DNA of 64,000 bases, taken from positions 1 to 64,000 of the forward strand of contig CAZFKP010000010.1 in assembly GCA_964518725.1 (NCBI GenBank), read 5' to 3'. Made by a program: the position numbers and the translations under genes. The number at the start of each line of letters is the position of its first letter. Position 1 is the first letter of the stretch. The stretch is from JANRKF01 sp964518725. GTDB lineage: Bacteria > Pseudomonadota > Alphaproteobacteria > Rickettsiales > SXRF01. This document shows positions 15,769-23,594 of the stretch, piece after piece. Under the pieces are notes generated by a model, which worked only from the letters and a program-made list of their open reading frames with translations, did not search any database and was not told the DNA's origin.

Positions 15769-17613
15769 TCAGACGTTCGCCTGAAGGCGCATTTCCTCCA
15801 GCTCAAGCCAGCGCGATTCGGCAAACTCAAGCTCGTGCTGTGCCTTGGCAAAGCGGCGCGTGGCAGCGTCAAATGCAGCGGGATCCCTGGTATAAAGGTC
15901 GGCATCGTCAAGCGTTTCACGCAACTGCCGTATTTCCTCCTCCAGCGCCGCCATTTTCCCCGGAAGTTTTTCCAGCTCGTGTTTTTGCTTGCCGGACATT
16001 TTGATAACAGGCGCATCCGGCACCTGTGGCGCCCCCTCCTTCTTCGAGGAAGATTTCTTTGGCGCGGGCGATGCGGCTTTCTTTCTGGCCGCCTGATAAT
16101 CGCTGTAGCCGCCCATATACCCCTCCACCACCGTATTGCCCTCAAACGCCAGCACTTCGGTAACGGTGCGATCGAGAAAATCGCGATCATGGCTAACCAC
16201 AATCAACGTCCCCTGATATTCGGCAAGCATTTCCTGCAACATATCGAGCGTATCCATATCAAGGTCGTTCGTCGGCTCATCGAGAATCAGCACATTGCCA
16301 GGATTGGTAAGAAGCTTGGCAAGCATCAGGCGGTTTTGCTGCCCTCCGGAAAGCGTGCTCACGCGGTCACGTGCAATGCGCGGATCAAACAGAAAGTTTT
16401 TTAAGTACCCGCAAACATGCATTGGGCAGTCTTGTCCACTGCCTAGAAACACGTAATCGCCGCCACCCGGGCACAACGTATCCCACAAAGTTTTGTTGGG
16501 ATTAAGGGCAATCCGATTCTGGTCGAAATAGGCGATTTCAATAGTTTTCCCACGAAAAATCCTACCCGCGTCCGGCACAATCTCACCGATAAGTAATTTG
16601 ATAAACGTCGATTTGCCCGAACCGTTCCTGCCCAAAATGCCAATACGGTCGCCGCGCAGGATACGCAAATTGAAGTCTTTCAGGATCGCGATGTCGCGTT
16701 CCGGCGTGTTGAACGATTTATCGACATGCTTGAACTCAACAATGATTTTCGAGGCCTGCGTCGGCGTGAGCGAATCAACATCGATGCTACGCATGCGCTG
16801 GTTATAAGCTGCCTTATCGGATTTTAGCTTCTCGCGCAACCGGTGCAGCTCGTTCAAACGGCGCTGGTTGCGCTTGCGCCGCCCCGATACGCCACCTTGC
16901 GTCCAGTCCACTTCAGCAGCGAGTTTTTTCTGCATGTTCTGGAGCTCGCGTGCCTCCTGTTCGATCAGCTGTTCCGCCCATGCCTCGAAATTACGGTATC
17001 CTTCGGGACACGTGCGGATCATGCCGCGATCAATCCAGAACACTTTGCGCGAGATGGCCGCAAGGAATGCCCGGTCATGGCTTACACACACCAGCGCGCC
17101 ACGGTAGCTGTTCAAATATTGCTCCAGCCATTCGATGGCGGCAAGATCGAGATGGTTCGTCGGCTCATCAAGCAACAAAACGTCGGGCGAGGCAACCAGT
17201 GCACGGGCAAGCGCAGCACGGCGGAGCTGCCCGCCGGAGAGCGTTCCCATCAGCGTATCCGGGATCAGGTCGAGCGGCTCAATCACTTTGTCTGCAAGGT
17301 GATGCCTATCTTCGGTGCGATCTTCCGGCGCCAGACCAGACATCACAAACTCATGAACATTGTCCGCCGCACGGTGCACTACATTTTGTGCAAGGTAACC
17401 GATAGTTATGCCCGGCAGCGTAAACCGCGATCCACCATCGAGCTCCAGGTCGCCCGTGATCAGCTTCATCAGCGTGGTTTTACCCGCACCATTTTTCCCG
17501 ACCAGGCAAATCTTATCGCCCTCGGCAATATGCATGCGGAGCCCTTCGAATAAAGGCTTTCCTCCAAAGGTAAGTGTTGCATCTTCCAAGCTTATCAATA
17601 CACGATCGGCCAT
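15769..17613 (-). CDS. uup: ABC-F ATPase, Uup type
   Basis: A 614-residue soluble protein with two ABC cassettes and no membrane domain. The first has Walker A GKNGAGKTT, the signature LSGGQLRRAALARAL and Walker B LLLDEPTNHLD; the second has GRNGSGKST, LSGGQQNRLMLAKLL and LILDEPTNDLD. A charged linker lies between, and a C-terminal basic/coiled-coil extension (about 540-614) typical of Uup binds DNA or ribosomes. ABC-F proteins act on translating ribosomes; Uup also affects branched DNA intermediates. The second cassette carries a C-containing insertion (CPGGGDYVFLGSGQDCP) before its signature motif. ATG 17613 gives the usual MADRV-type start. Confidence 0.92.
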   Translation of the reverse strand: MADRVLISLEDATLTFGGKPLFEGLRMHIAEGDKICLVGKNGAGKTTLMKLITGDLELDGGSRFTLPGITIGYLAQNVVHRAADNVHEFVMSGLAPEDRTEDRHHLADKVIEPLDLIPDTLMGTLSGGQLRRAALARALVASPDVLLLDEPTNHLDLAAIEWLEQYLNSYRGALVCVSHDRAFLAAISRKVFWIDRGMIRTCPEGYRNFEAWAEQLIEQEARELQNMQKKLAAEVDWTQGGVSGRRKRNQRRLNELHRLREKLKSDKAAYNQRMRSIDVDSLTPTQASKIIVEFKHVDKSFNTPERDIAILKDFNLRILRGDRIGILGRNGSGKSTFIKLLIGEIVPDAGRIFRGKTIEIAYFDQNRIALNPNKTLWDTLCPGGGDYVFLGSGQDCPMHVCGYLKNFLFDPRIARDRVSTLSGGQQNRLMLAKLLTNPGNVLILDEPTNDLDMDTLDMLQEMLAEYQGTLIVVSHDRDFLDRTVTEVLAFEGNTVVEGYMGGYSDYQAARKKAASPAPKKSSSKKEGAPQVPDAPVIKMSGKQKHELEKLPGKMAALEEEIRQLRETLDDADLYTRDPAAFDAATRRFAKAQHELEFAESRWLELEEMRLQANV

Positions 17614-17734
17614 TGGTTCCTGTGATGGTTGATTGGTACTGCCGCTTATAGAGGAAAGGCTCGCGATGCTAAACACCTATCTTGGCGGTTGCCACCAATT
17701 GACATCTCGAAGATAGTAAGACCTACTGCACCTC

Positions 17735-19351
17735 ATGTTACGACTAACCGAAATTAAGCTTCCACTCGACCACCCGCCAGAGGCGATTGCCGAAGCGGCC
17801 GTCGCCCGGCTTGGCATTCCCGCGGCCGACCTTTTGGCATGCACGGTGTTTCGCCGCGCCCATGATGCACGGAAAAAATCCGCGATCCTGCTCATTTACT
17901 CACTGGACGTGGAGGTTCGGAATGAGGCCTCGCTTTTAAAGCGGTTTGCCAAAGATGCCCATGTAAAACCGACACCAGATATTGAATATAAATTCATCGC
18001 AAAGGCACCGGCTAATTTTTCCAACCGCCCCGTGGTCATCGGCGCAGGCCCCTGTGGTTTGCTTGCCGCGCTGGTGCTGGCGCAGATGGGCTTCCGGCCA
18101 ATCATCCTTGAGCGTGGCAAGGTAGTGCGCGAACGTACTAAGGATACGTGGGGGTTATGGCGTAAATCGATCCTCAACACCGAATCAAACGTGCAATACG
18201 GCGAAGGTGGCGCCGGCACATTTTCCGATGGGAAACTCTATAGCCAGATCAAAGACCCGCGCCACCTTGGGCGTAAAGTGCTGACCGAGTTCGTGAAAGC
18301 GGAAGCCCCGCCGGAGATCCTTGTCGAAGCGCATCCCCATATCGGCACATTCCGGCTGGTCAAGATGGTGGAAAATATCCGCCGCACCATCGAATCACTG
18401 GGCGGCGAATACCGGTTTGAAAGCCGCGTCACCGATCTGGATATCGATGATAGTCGCCAACTGCGCGGTGTCATGCTGGCAAGCGGCGAACATATTGCCG
18501 CCGACCATGTCGTGCTCGCCATCGGCCACAGTTCGCGCGATACCTTCCAGATGCTGAGCGACCGGGGCGTATACATCGAGGCCAAACCATTCTCCATCGG
18601 CTTCCGCATCGAACATCCGCAGTCAATGATCGACGTGGCACGTTTTGACAGTCACGCAGGCAACCCCATCCTCGGTGCCGCCGATTACAAGCTGGTTCAT
18701 CACGCCTCGAATGGACGCGACGTCTATAGTTTCTGCATGTGCCCCGGCGGCACGGTGGTCGCCGCCACTTCCGAGGAAAACCGTGTTGTCACCAATGGCA
18801 TGAGCCAGTATTCACGTGCCGAACGCAATGCCAATTCCGGTATCGTAGTGGGCATCACGCCGGAAGATTACCCCGGCACCCCATTAGCCGGCGTTGATTT
18901 CCAGCGTCGCTGGGAATCGGCGGCGTTTGTCGCTGGCGGATCAACCTACGCCGCCCCCGCACAACGCGTCGGCGATTTTATCGCAGGCAGGCCGAGTACC
19001 TCCCTGGGCAGCGTCATCCCATCTTACAAACCCGGCGTCACCCCAACCGACCTTTCCACCTGCGTGCCAGATTATGTGACCGCCGCAATCCGCGAGGCTC
19101 TGCCCGCCATGGCGCGGCAGATCAAGGGGTACGATATGGACGACGCAGTACTCACCGGCGTCGAAACACGCACCTCATCTCCTATCCGTATCAAACGCGA
19201 CGATACAACGTTCCAAAGCCTGAATACCAAGGGGTTATTTCCTGCCGGCGAAGGTGCGGGCTATGCCGGCGGGATTTTATCGGCGGGCGTCGATGGCATC
19301 AAAATCGCAGAGGCCGTTGCCCAGAGCTTATTGTCAAATACGGCGACTTAG
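17735..19351 (+). CDS. COG2509-type FAD-dependent dehydrogenase
   Basis: A 538-residue flavoprotein. An N-terminal about 90-residue domain (LRLTEIKLPLDHPPEA ... CTVFRRAHDARKKS) precedes the FAD Rossmann motif VVIGAGPCGLLAALVLA (about 100-116) with its ERGK strand end. The NVQYGEGGAGTFSDGKLYS motif and C-terminal GLFPAGEGAGYAGGILSAGVDG are characteristic of this uncharacterised family. The substrate is unknown. It is divergent from uup, sharing about 120 bp. Confidence 0.87.
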   Translation: MLRLTEIKLPLDHPPEAIAEAAVARLGIPAADLLACTVFRRAHDARKKSAILLIYSLDVEVRNEASLLKRFAKDAHVKPTPDIEYKFIAKAPANFSNRPVVIGAGPCGLLAALVLAQMGFRPIILERGKVVRERTKDTWGLWRKSILNTESNVQYGEGGAGTFSDGKLYSQIKDPRHLGRKVLTEFVKAEAPPEILVEAHPHIGTFRLVKMVENIRRTIESLGGEYRFESRVTDLDIDDSRQLRGVMLASGEHIAADHVVLAIGHSSRDTFQMLSDRGVYIEAKPFSIGFRIEHPQSMIDVARFDSHAGNPILGAADYKLVHHASNGRDVYSFCMCPGGTVVAATSEENRVVTNGMSQYSRAERNANSGIVVGITPEDYPGTPLAGVDFQRRWESAAFVAGGSTYAAPAQRVGDFIAGRPSTSLGSVIPSYKPGVTPTDLSTCVPDYVTAAIREALPAMARQIKGYDMDDAVLTGVETRTSSPIRIKRDDTTFQSLNTKGLFPAGEGAGYAGGILSAGVDGIKIAEAVAQSLLSNTAT

Positions 19352-19446
19352 AAAAAATACTATCCTTACAGTCCGCGTTATGGGAAAAGGCTATTTCAAC
19401 CTTAAGGCCTGAATTACCAACCACAACCATTTCACCGGGGATCAGC

Positions 19447-19701
19447 ATGACAAACGCCGCCTTAGACCAAGCGCTTGAAGATATTTACGCCTCATTGAAA
19501 AATGATAATGAGGAGCTTGATGCACATATCCTGGCGCTAAAGATCATCCTGCATACCCGAAAAGAAAAATCCGTGGAAATCGATCCAACCAGGCTTGCCC
19601 AACCCAACCGGCAAGGGCGTAAAATGATGCAATCATATTTCAAAAAACGTGGCGTCACCGTCACCTTTAAGGATGTAGCAACTCCTGACTCATCACAGTA
19701 A
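19447..19701 (+). CDS. Small conserved-looking hypothetical protein, 84 aa
   Basis: GGGGAT lies about 7 nt upstream of the ATG. The protein is acidic-helical at the N-terminus (LDQALEDIYASLKNDNEELD) and basic further on (RQGRKMMQSYFKKRGVTVTF). No domain or signal peptide is recognised. Coding bias agrees with its neighbours, so it is probably real. Confidence 0.6.
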   Translation: MTNAALDQALEDIYASLKNDNEELDAHILALKIILHTRKEKSVEIDPTRLAQPNRQGRKMMQSYFKKRGVTVTFKDVATPDSSQ

Positions 19702-19784
19702 TCCGTAAAGATTTGACGGCAACAATTCAGAACTGCTAAATACTTTTGCAATAATCAACCGCTGGCTGTGCACGACAGAATGCA

Positions 19785-19798
19785 TTGATCTCGGTCAA
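19785..19798 (+). promoter_or_regulatory. FNR/FixK-type box upstream of the ompW remnant
   Basis: TTGATCTCGGTCAA matches the anaerobic-regulator palindrome TTGAT-N4-ATCAA at 9 of 10 informative bases and fits the alphaproteobacterial FixK/FnrL form (GTCAA). It lies about 55 bp before the ompW start codon. Intact ompW genes are commonly under FNR control. Confidence 0.55.
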
Positions 19799-19852
19799 GG
19801 CATCATTATCAAAACCGCTTACCCTAAATGGGCTCAAATTATGGAGAAGACC

Positions 19853-20119
19853 ATGGGTAAGAATCATTTTTTTATATTATTTCTAGCTGCCAGCACCATA
19901 GTTGCCACACCTGCGCTTGTGCAGGGCGCACCCACAAAGGCCGGTGATTGGGTCGTTCGTGCCCGCGTGCTCGGCGTAATGCCGCAGGAAGACGCAACTA
20001 TCGACGGTGCGGTAACAGGCAGCACCATCAGCATCGACAACTCGGTGGTACCGGAATGGCTCAGTTACCAACTAAAGATTGGCTTTATGAAAGCCTCCAA
20101 GAATCGAAGCGTGAAGTAG
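19853..20119 (+). pseudogene. ompW: Truncated ompW (outer-membrane beta-barrel), 5' remnant
   Basis: It encodes a signal peptide (residues 1-26, ending VQGA) and the OmpW N-terminal block KAGDWVVRARVLGVMPQED, then TISIDNSVVPE. Immediately after VVPE the OmpW sequence is lost and the frame runs into unrelated residues, stopping at 20119; the remaining about 150 residues of the barrel are missing. GGAG precedes the ATG. The break lies next to transposase debris, so insertion followed by deletion is the likely cause. The promoter and FNR-like box are intact. Confidence 0.78.
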
Positions 20120-20160
20120 AGGGTTGGAAGGAATGGCAGCGTTCAGCTAGTGGCAATTAA
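20056..20160 (+). CDS. Possible 34-aa small ORF at the ompW break
   Basis: ATG at 20056, exactly where OmpW similarity ends, opens a frame encoding MAQLPTKDWLYESL and a charged helix ending KEWQRSASGN. Its composition is protein-like. It may be a small gene brought in at the junction or the tail of a lost gene. No Shine-Dalgarno sequence is visible. Confidence 0.3.
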   Translation: MAQLPTKDWLYESLQESKREVEGWKEWQRSASGN

Positions 20161-20343
20161 TTGAAGGGCTTTCACATCAGCAAGCCAATGTATGAAAGTA
20201 CGCAACCTGCCACCATGCATTTCCCACCAGCTAGTATTCGTTTTTAAATTACGGTCATAAATACGGCCTGCAATATTGGCCAAAATATCAACTTGGGGCT
20301 GGTCTAGATAATCGGTTTGCGTGACTTCTTTTTCGTATTCAGA
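20143..20343 (-). pseudogene. Displaced 3' fragment of an unknown gene
   Basis: A 66-codon frame without a start, ending in TGA at 20145-20143, reads TDYLDQPQVDILANIAGRI and then NTSWWEMHGGRLRTFIHWLA. It looks like the C-terminus of a genuine protein whose 5' part has been removed, apparently at the edge of the IS1595 remnant with which it overlaps by 40 nt in another frame. The family is not recognised. Confidence 0.4.
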
Positions 20344-20630
20344 TTACACCAAGTCAGTAGTGTATTCATCTGATTTCTTGGCGAGCCGTAGTTGAACCTG
20401 AATTCGCATTCTTTCAGGAATAAATGGAAGTGCTGTTTGGGGATGCCGTTGTACTTTCGCAGCACTCTTTTTGCCTGATTCCAGAAGTTCTCAATGCCGT
20501 TGATGTGGTTTTTTCCGATGGCATATCCCGCCTTTTTTTGGATTTTGTAATTTCTCTTTGGATTATCCCGGAGACTGTAACATGAAATTATCTTTATTTC
20601 AAGGTATGTTACAAGACTATTCTGGACGCC
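20304..20630 (-). mobile_element. IS1595-family transposase remnant (C-terminal part)
   Basis: A 108-codon frame without a start reads KKAGYAIGKNHINGIENFW, then AKRVLRKYNGIP, HFHLFLKECEFRFNYG and LLTWCNL. The HINGIENFW and LKECEFRFN blocks are the C-terminal signature of DDE transposases of the IS1595/ISXO2 family. The N-terminal half with the first catalytic Asp residues is absent, and I could not define terminal inverted repeats, so the element is dead. Confidence 0.75.
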
Positions 20631-20655
20631 TTAGGTCGTCCTTAAAATAGTTAAA

Positions 20656-20741
20656 TGGTGGAGGAGGCTGGATTTGAACCAGCGAACTCCGAAGAGGACA
20701 GATTTACAGTCTGTTGCCATTGACCACTCGGCCACTCCTCC
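20656..20741 (-). tRNA. tRNA-Tyr (anticodon GTA)
   Basis: An 86-nt class II tRNA: acceptor GGAGGAG/CTCCTCC, a variable arm, anticodon loop CTGTAAA giving GTA, T-arm GGTTCAAATCC, and an encoded CCA. Confidence 0.97.
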
Positions 20742-20808
20742 ACACAGGCGGATGGGTATAAAGTCTAAGGAAACAAAGGTCAAGCATCGATACGGCTAAA
20801 AAAATCTT

Positions 20809-20885
20809 TGGTTGCGGGGGCCGGATTTGAACCGACGACCTTTAGGTTATGAGCCTAACGAGCTACCGGGCTGCTCCACCCCGCG
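20809..20885 (-). tRNA. Initiator tRNA-fMet (anticodon CAT)
   Basis: A 77-nt tRNA beginning CGCGGGG with the C1-A72 mismatch of bacterial initiators, three G-C pairs in the anticodon stem region, anticodon CAT, T-arm GGTTCAAATCC, and an encoded CCA. Confidence 0.97.
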
Positions 20886-20987
20886 TCACCAAGAAATACA
20901 GGCATTAGTACAGCCTGGGAGTTACTTTTGTGTCCGCCTGACAAACAGGCGGTGCGGGCTACTCCACCCCGTGCTACCAAGAAAACC
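20867..20987. repeat. Partial copy of the tRNA-fMet 5' end, 88 bp away
   Basis: The segment 20867-20899 (tRNA-fMet 5' part plus upstream bases) recurs at 20955-20987 with only a few changes: CGGGCT-x-CTCCACCCCG in both, then ACCAAGAAA in both. The copy contains no full tRNA. It is a decayed tandem duplication or an integration scar. Confidence 0.55.
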
Positions 20988-21279
20988 GGCAGCGTTCTCC
21001 CGCAGAAATCGCACTAGCAGGGAGGGTTGCTTATACAACCTCCTGATGATAACGCAAGTCCATAGCGAATAAAAGTAATTCCATCATTACGGATAAATTA
21101 ATGATTCATTGTTATTCACACGAACGTATAAATATCAAATGATTATGGTCGTGTGAACCGGGTGCAACACCCTGAAAATTTAACCAAATCTTCTTACTTA
21201 TCATACGCTAATTTAACTAAAATCAACGAAGATGAACTCGCGCGCCGTGTGCTGGCGCGGGTTCTATTCGAAAAAACAT
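20886..21279. other. Intergenic region before the histidine kinase
   Basis: About 390 bp. Apart from the tRNA-fMet partial copy (20955-20987) it is AT-rich and shows no supportable gene. It should contain promoters for tRNA-fMet (-) and for the kinase (+). Confidence 0.4.
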
Positions 21280-22980
21280 ATGGAAAAACACGCCACAACA
21301 CCGATCCAGTCACCGAAGATCCGCACATTGATCGCGTTTAGCGCGTGCATCATGCTGACCTTTATCGTGATCGTGAGTTACCAGGCGTCGAAAGCCTATC
21401 GCCAGTCGCTGAAAGATGCACAGGATAGCAATACCCGCCTCACCCGCATCCTCACCGACCACGTCGAGCTGACATTCCTCGGCGTGGACTTGTCGCTGCG
21501 CCGCGCGATTGAACGGCAATATTTCAACACGCTGTTTGGCAGCAACCTGCCGGAATATACCGAACAGAATTTCAAAGTCTGGCTTGCAGAGACATTGCAG
21601 ATTTCGGCACTCGCCATGATCAATGACGACGGTGTCATCGAAGTGGCCGCGCACAAGAAAGGCTACGACGACTGGCTGGATTATCATCACTCGACCACCG
21701 GCAAAGCGCTGCTTGAACGCATGCGTAAAACCGATGACAGCTACGTCTTCATCGGTAGGCATACCATGGCCTCCGGCGCGCCAATCATTATCATGAGCCG
21801 CCGCTACAACAAAATCAACGGCGACTTTGGCGGCATTATCGTCGCGGCGATCAACCCGGAATACTTCACCGCGTTTTATAGCTCCATCGCCTATGGCAAT
21901 GACAAGTTCATGTCAATTATGTTGTCAGACGGCAGCGTCCTGGCGGCAGGCCCCTCCGAAAGCGAAGAAAATATTGCGCTGAGTAAGCGGTGGCTGCTGG
22001 AAAGCGGCAAGAAGCGCGGCGAGGTCTATAGCTTCACCGACGATAGCAACACACGCAGGATCGGCTCGCTGCAAATCCTGAAAAACATTCCGGTCGCCGT
22101 TTCGGTCATCGTCCATGAAAAAGATTTCATGCGCGATTGGAACCAATCCCGCATGAAAGATGTTGGCTTTATCGTGCTCTTCACCATCTTCGGTTCGATC
22201 CTGTCGTTTTTTGCGGTGGCGATGGCCAAGCAGATTATCCGTGTACAGGAGTCCGAAGGCGCCGCCATCCTCGCCAGCCAGGCAAAATCAGAATTTCTCG
22301 CCAATATGTCACACGAACTGCGTACGCCACTTAACGCCATCATCGGCTTCTCGGAAATGATCAGCTCGGGTTATTTCGGCCCGCTAAACGCCAAGCAAAA
22401 AGAACGCGTGCATGATATCCATCTCTGCGGCAGCCACCTGCTCCAGCTCATCACCGACATCCTGGAATTCTCCAAAGGCGACGCCGGCAAGCTGGAGTTG
22501 ATCGAGGAACAGGTGAATGTCAGCGAGCTGGTGGAAGAATCGGTACGGATCATGAACGCAAAAATCAAGAGCAAGAATATCGGACTGATCCTCGCCACCG
22601 ATCCTCACATTCCGCCACTGTGGGGAGACAAACGCAAGATTCGCCAGATATTGTTGAACCTGCTGTCCAACGCCCTCAAATTCACGCCGGAGGGTGGCAC
22701 CATCACCGCCACCACCAAAGTTGACGGGCAGAACAATATCCACATCAGCATCAGCGATACCGGCATGGGTATCTCCGAGGAAGATATCCCGAAAGCACTT
22801 TCCGTATTCGGACAGGTGAACCGCACCAAAAGCCATGAAGGTACCGGCCTCGGCCTGCCGCTCTGTAAAATGTACACCGAGCTGCATGACGGCAAACTCA
22901 TCCTCACCAGCAAGCTTGGCGTCGGCACCACCGTCCACCTCGCCTTCCCGCACCAACGCACTCTGATCGAGAAAAATTGA
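21280..22980 (+). CDS. Membrane sensor histidine kinase with extracytoplasmic Cache-like domain
   Basis: A 566-residue hybrid-free kinase. Transmembrane helix 1 is at about 17-38, followed by a periplasmic PAS/Cache-like sensor (about 45-280, containing QISALAMINDDGVIEVAAHK and GGIIVAAINPEYF), then TM2 at about 288-310. The cytoplasmic core has HisKA with phospho-acceptor His345 (FLANMSHELRTPLNAIIGF), an N box NLLSNALKFTP, and G boxes DTGMGIS and GTGLGLPLC. The ligand is unknown and no cognate response regulator is adjacent. An in-frame ATG at 21232 would add 16 residues; neither start has a clear Shine-Dalgarno sequence. Confidence 0.88.
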   Translation: MEKHATTPIQSPKIRTLIAFSACIMLTFIVIVSYQASKAYRQSLKDAQDSNTRLTRILTDHVELTFLGVDLSLRRAIERQYFNTLFGSNLPEYTEQNFKVWLAETLQISALAMINDDGVIEVAAHKKGYDDWLDYHHSTTGKALLERMRKTDDSYVFIGRHTMASGAPIIIMSRRYNKINGDFGGIIVAAINPEYFTAFYSSIAYGNDKFMSIMLSDGSVLAAGPSESEENIALSKRWLLESGKKRGEVYSFTDDSNTRRIGSLQILKNIPVAVSVIVHEKDFMRDWNQSRMKDVGFIVLFTIFGSILSFFAVAMAKQIIRVQESEGAAILASQAKSEFLANMSHELRTPLNAIIGFSEMISSGYFGPLNAKQKERVHDIHLCGSHLLQLITDILEFSKGDAGKLELIEEQVNVSELVEESVRIMNAKIKSKNIGLILATDPHIPPLWGDKRKIRQILLNLLSNALKFTPEGGTITATTKVDGQNNIHISISDTGMGISEEDIPKALSVFGQVNRTKSHEGTGLGLPLCKMYTELHDGKLILTSKLGVGTTVHLAFPHQRTLIEKN

Positions 22981-23047
22981 TCGCCCTACCCCCTGCTGGC
23001 CGCCGAAAATCATAAAAAACAGCAATTTGTGCAGTGCAACATTTTTC

Positions 23048-23076
23048 TTGACTGGCACCCGATTTTGCCTTATATT
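23048..23076 (+). promoter_or_regulatory. Sigma-70-like promoter of the phasin gene
   Basis: TTGACT (23048-23053), a 17-bp spacer, then TATATT (23071-23076). It lies 43 bp upstream of the phasin ATG and is the clearest housekeeping promoter seen in the window. Confidence 0.7.
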
Positions 23077-23118
23077 TCGCGCCATCCTGCAATGATGCAG
23101 ATGATGAAAGGAAACCTT

Positions 23119-23541
23119 ATGAACTATGCAAACGCATTTGCTGACATGTTTAAAAACAACTTCGACTACAATCAGCTGCTAAACACCCAGCGCCGCAATC
23201 TGGAAGCTGCTTCGGAAGCGAGCCAGGCGATTGTTGAAAACGTACAAGCCATCTCCCGCCGCCAGGCTGAGATCGCCCGTGAACAAGTGGAAGGCGCACT
23301 GAAAGCGTCGAAAGACATTTTCACCAGCGGCACCCCGGAAACCAACATGGCGAAACAAGCCGCCTATGCAAAAAACGCCTTTGAAGGCGCGCTGTCGAAC
23401 ATGCGCGAAGTTTCCGAAATGGCTGCAAAATCCTGCTTCGAAATTTTCGATGTGGTGACCAGCCGCGCTTCGGAATCGATCGAAGAGCTGAGCAAAGCCT
23501 CTGGCGTTGCTGCTCCGGCTGCAAAAAAGAAATCTGCTTAA
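23119..23541 (+). CDS. Phasin family protein
   Basis: A 140-residue amphipathic all-helical protein: NAFADMFKNNFDYNQLLNTQ, then RRNLEAASEASQAIVENVQA, the phasin_2 pattern, ending in a basic AAKKKSA tail. Phasins coat polyhydroxyalkanoate granules or act as helical scaffold proteins; no PHA synthase is in the window. AAGGAAA lies 6 nt before the ATG, which is preferred over upstream in-frame ATGs that would fall at or before the promoter. Confidence 0.85.
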   Translation: MNYANAFADMFKNNFDYNQLLNTQRRNLEAASEASQAIVENVQAISRRQAEIAREQVEGALKASKDIFTSGTPETNMAKQAAYAKNAFEGALSNMREVSEMAAKSCFEIFDVVTSRASESIEELSKASGVAAPAAKKKSA

Positions 23542-23561
23542 TTAGCATTTTCTTCTGCTCT

Positions 23562-23592
23562 AAAAAACCCCGGCCTAACCGCCGGGGTTTTT
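23562..23592. terminator. Bidirectional terminator between phasin and uvrC
   Basis: AAAAACCCCGGC-CTAACC-GCCGGGGTTTTT forms a 12-bp stem flanked by A and T runs, so it can end both the phasin transcript (+) and uvrC (-). Confidence 0.9.
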
Positions 23593-23594
23593 AT

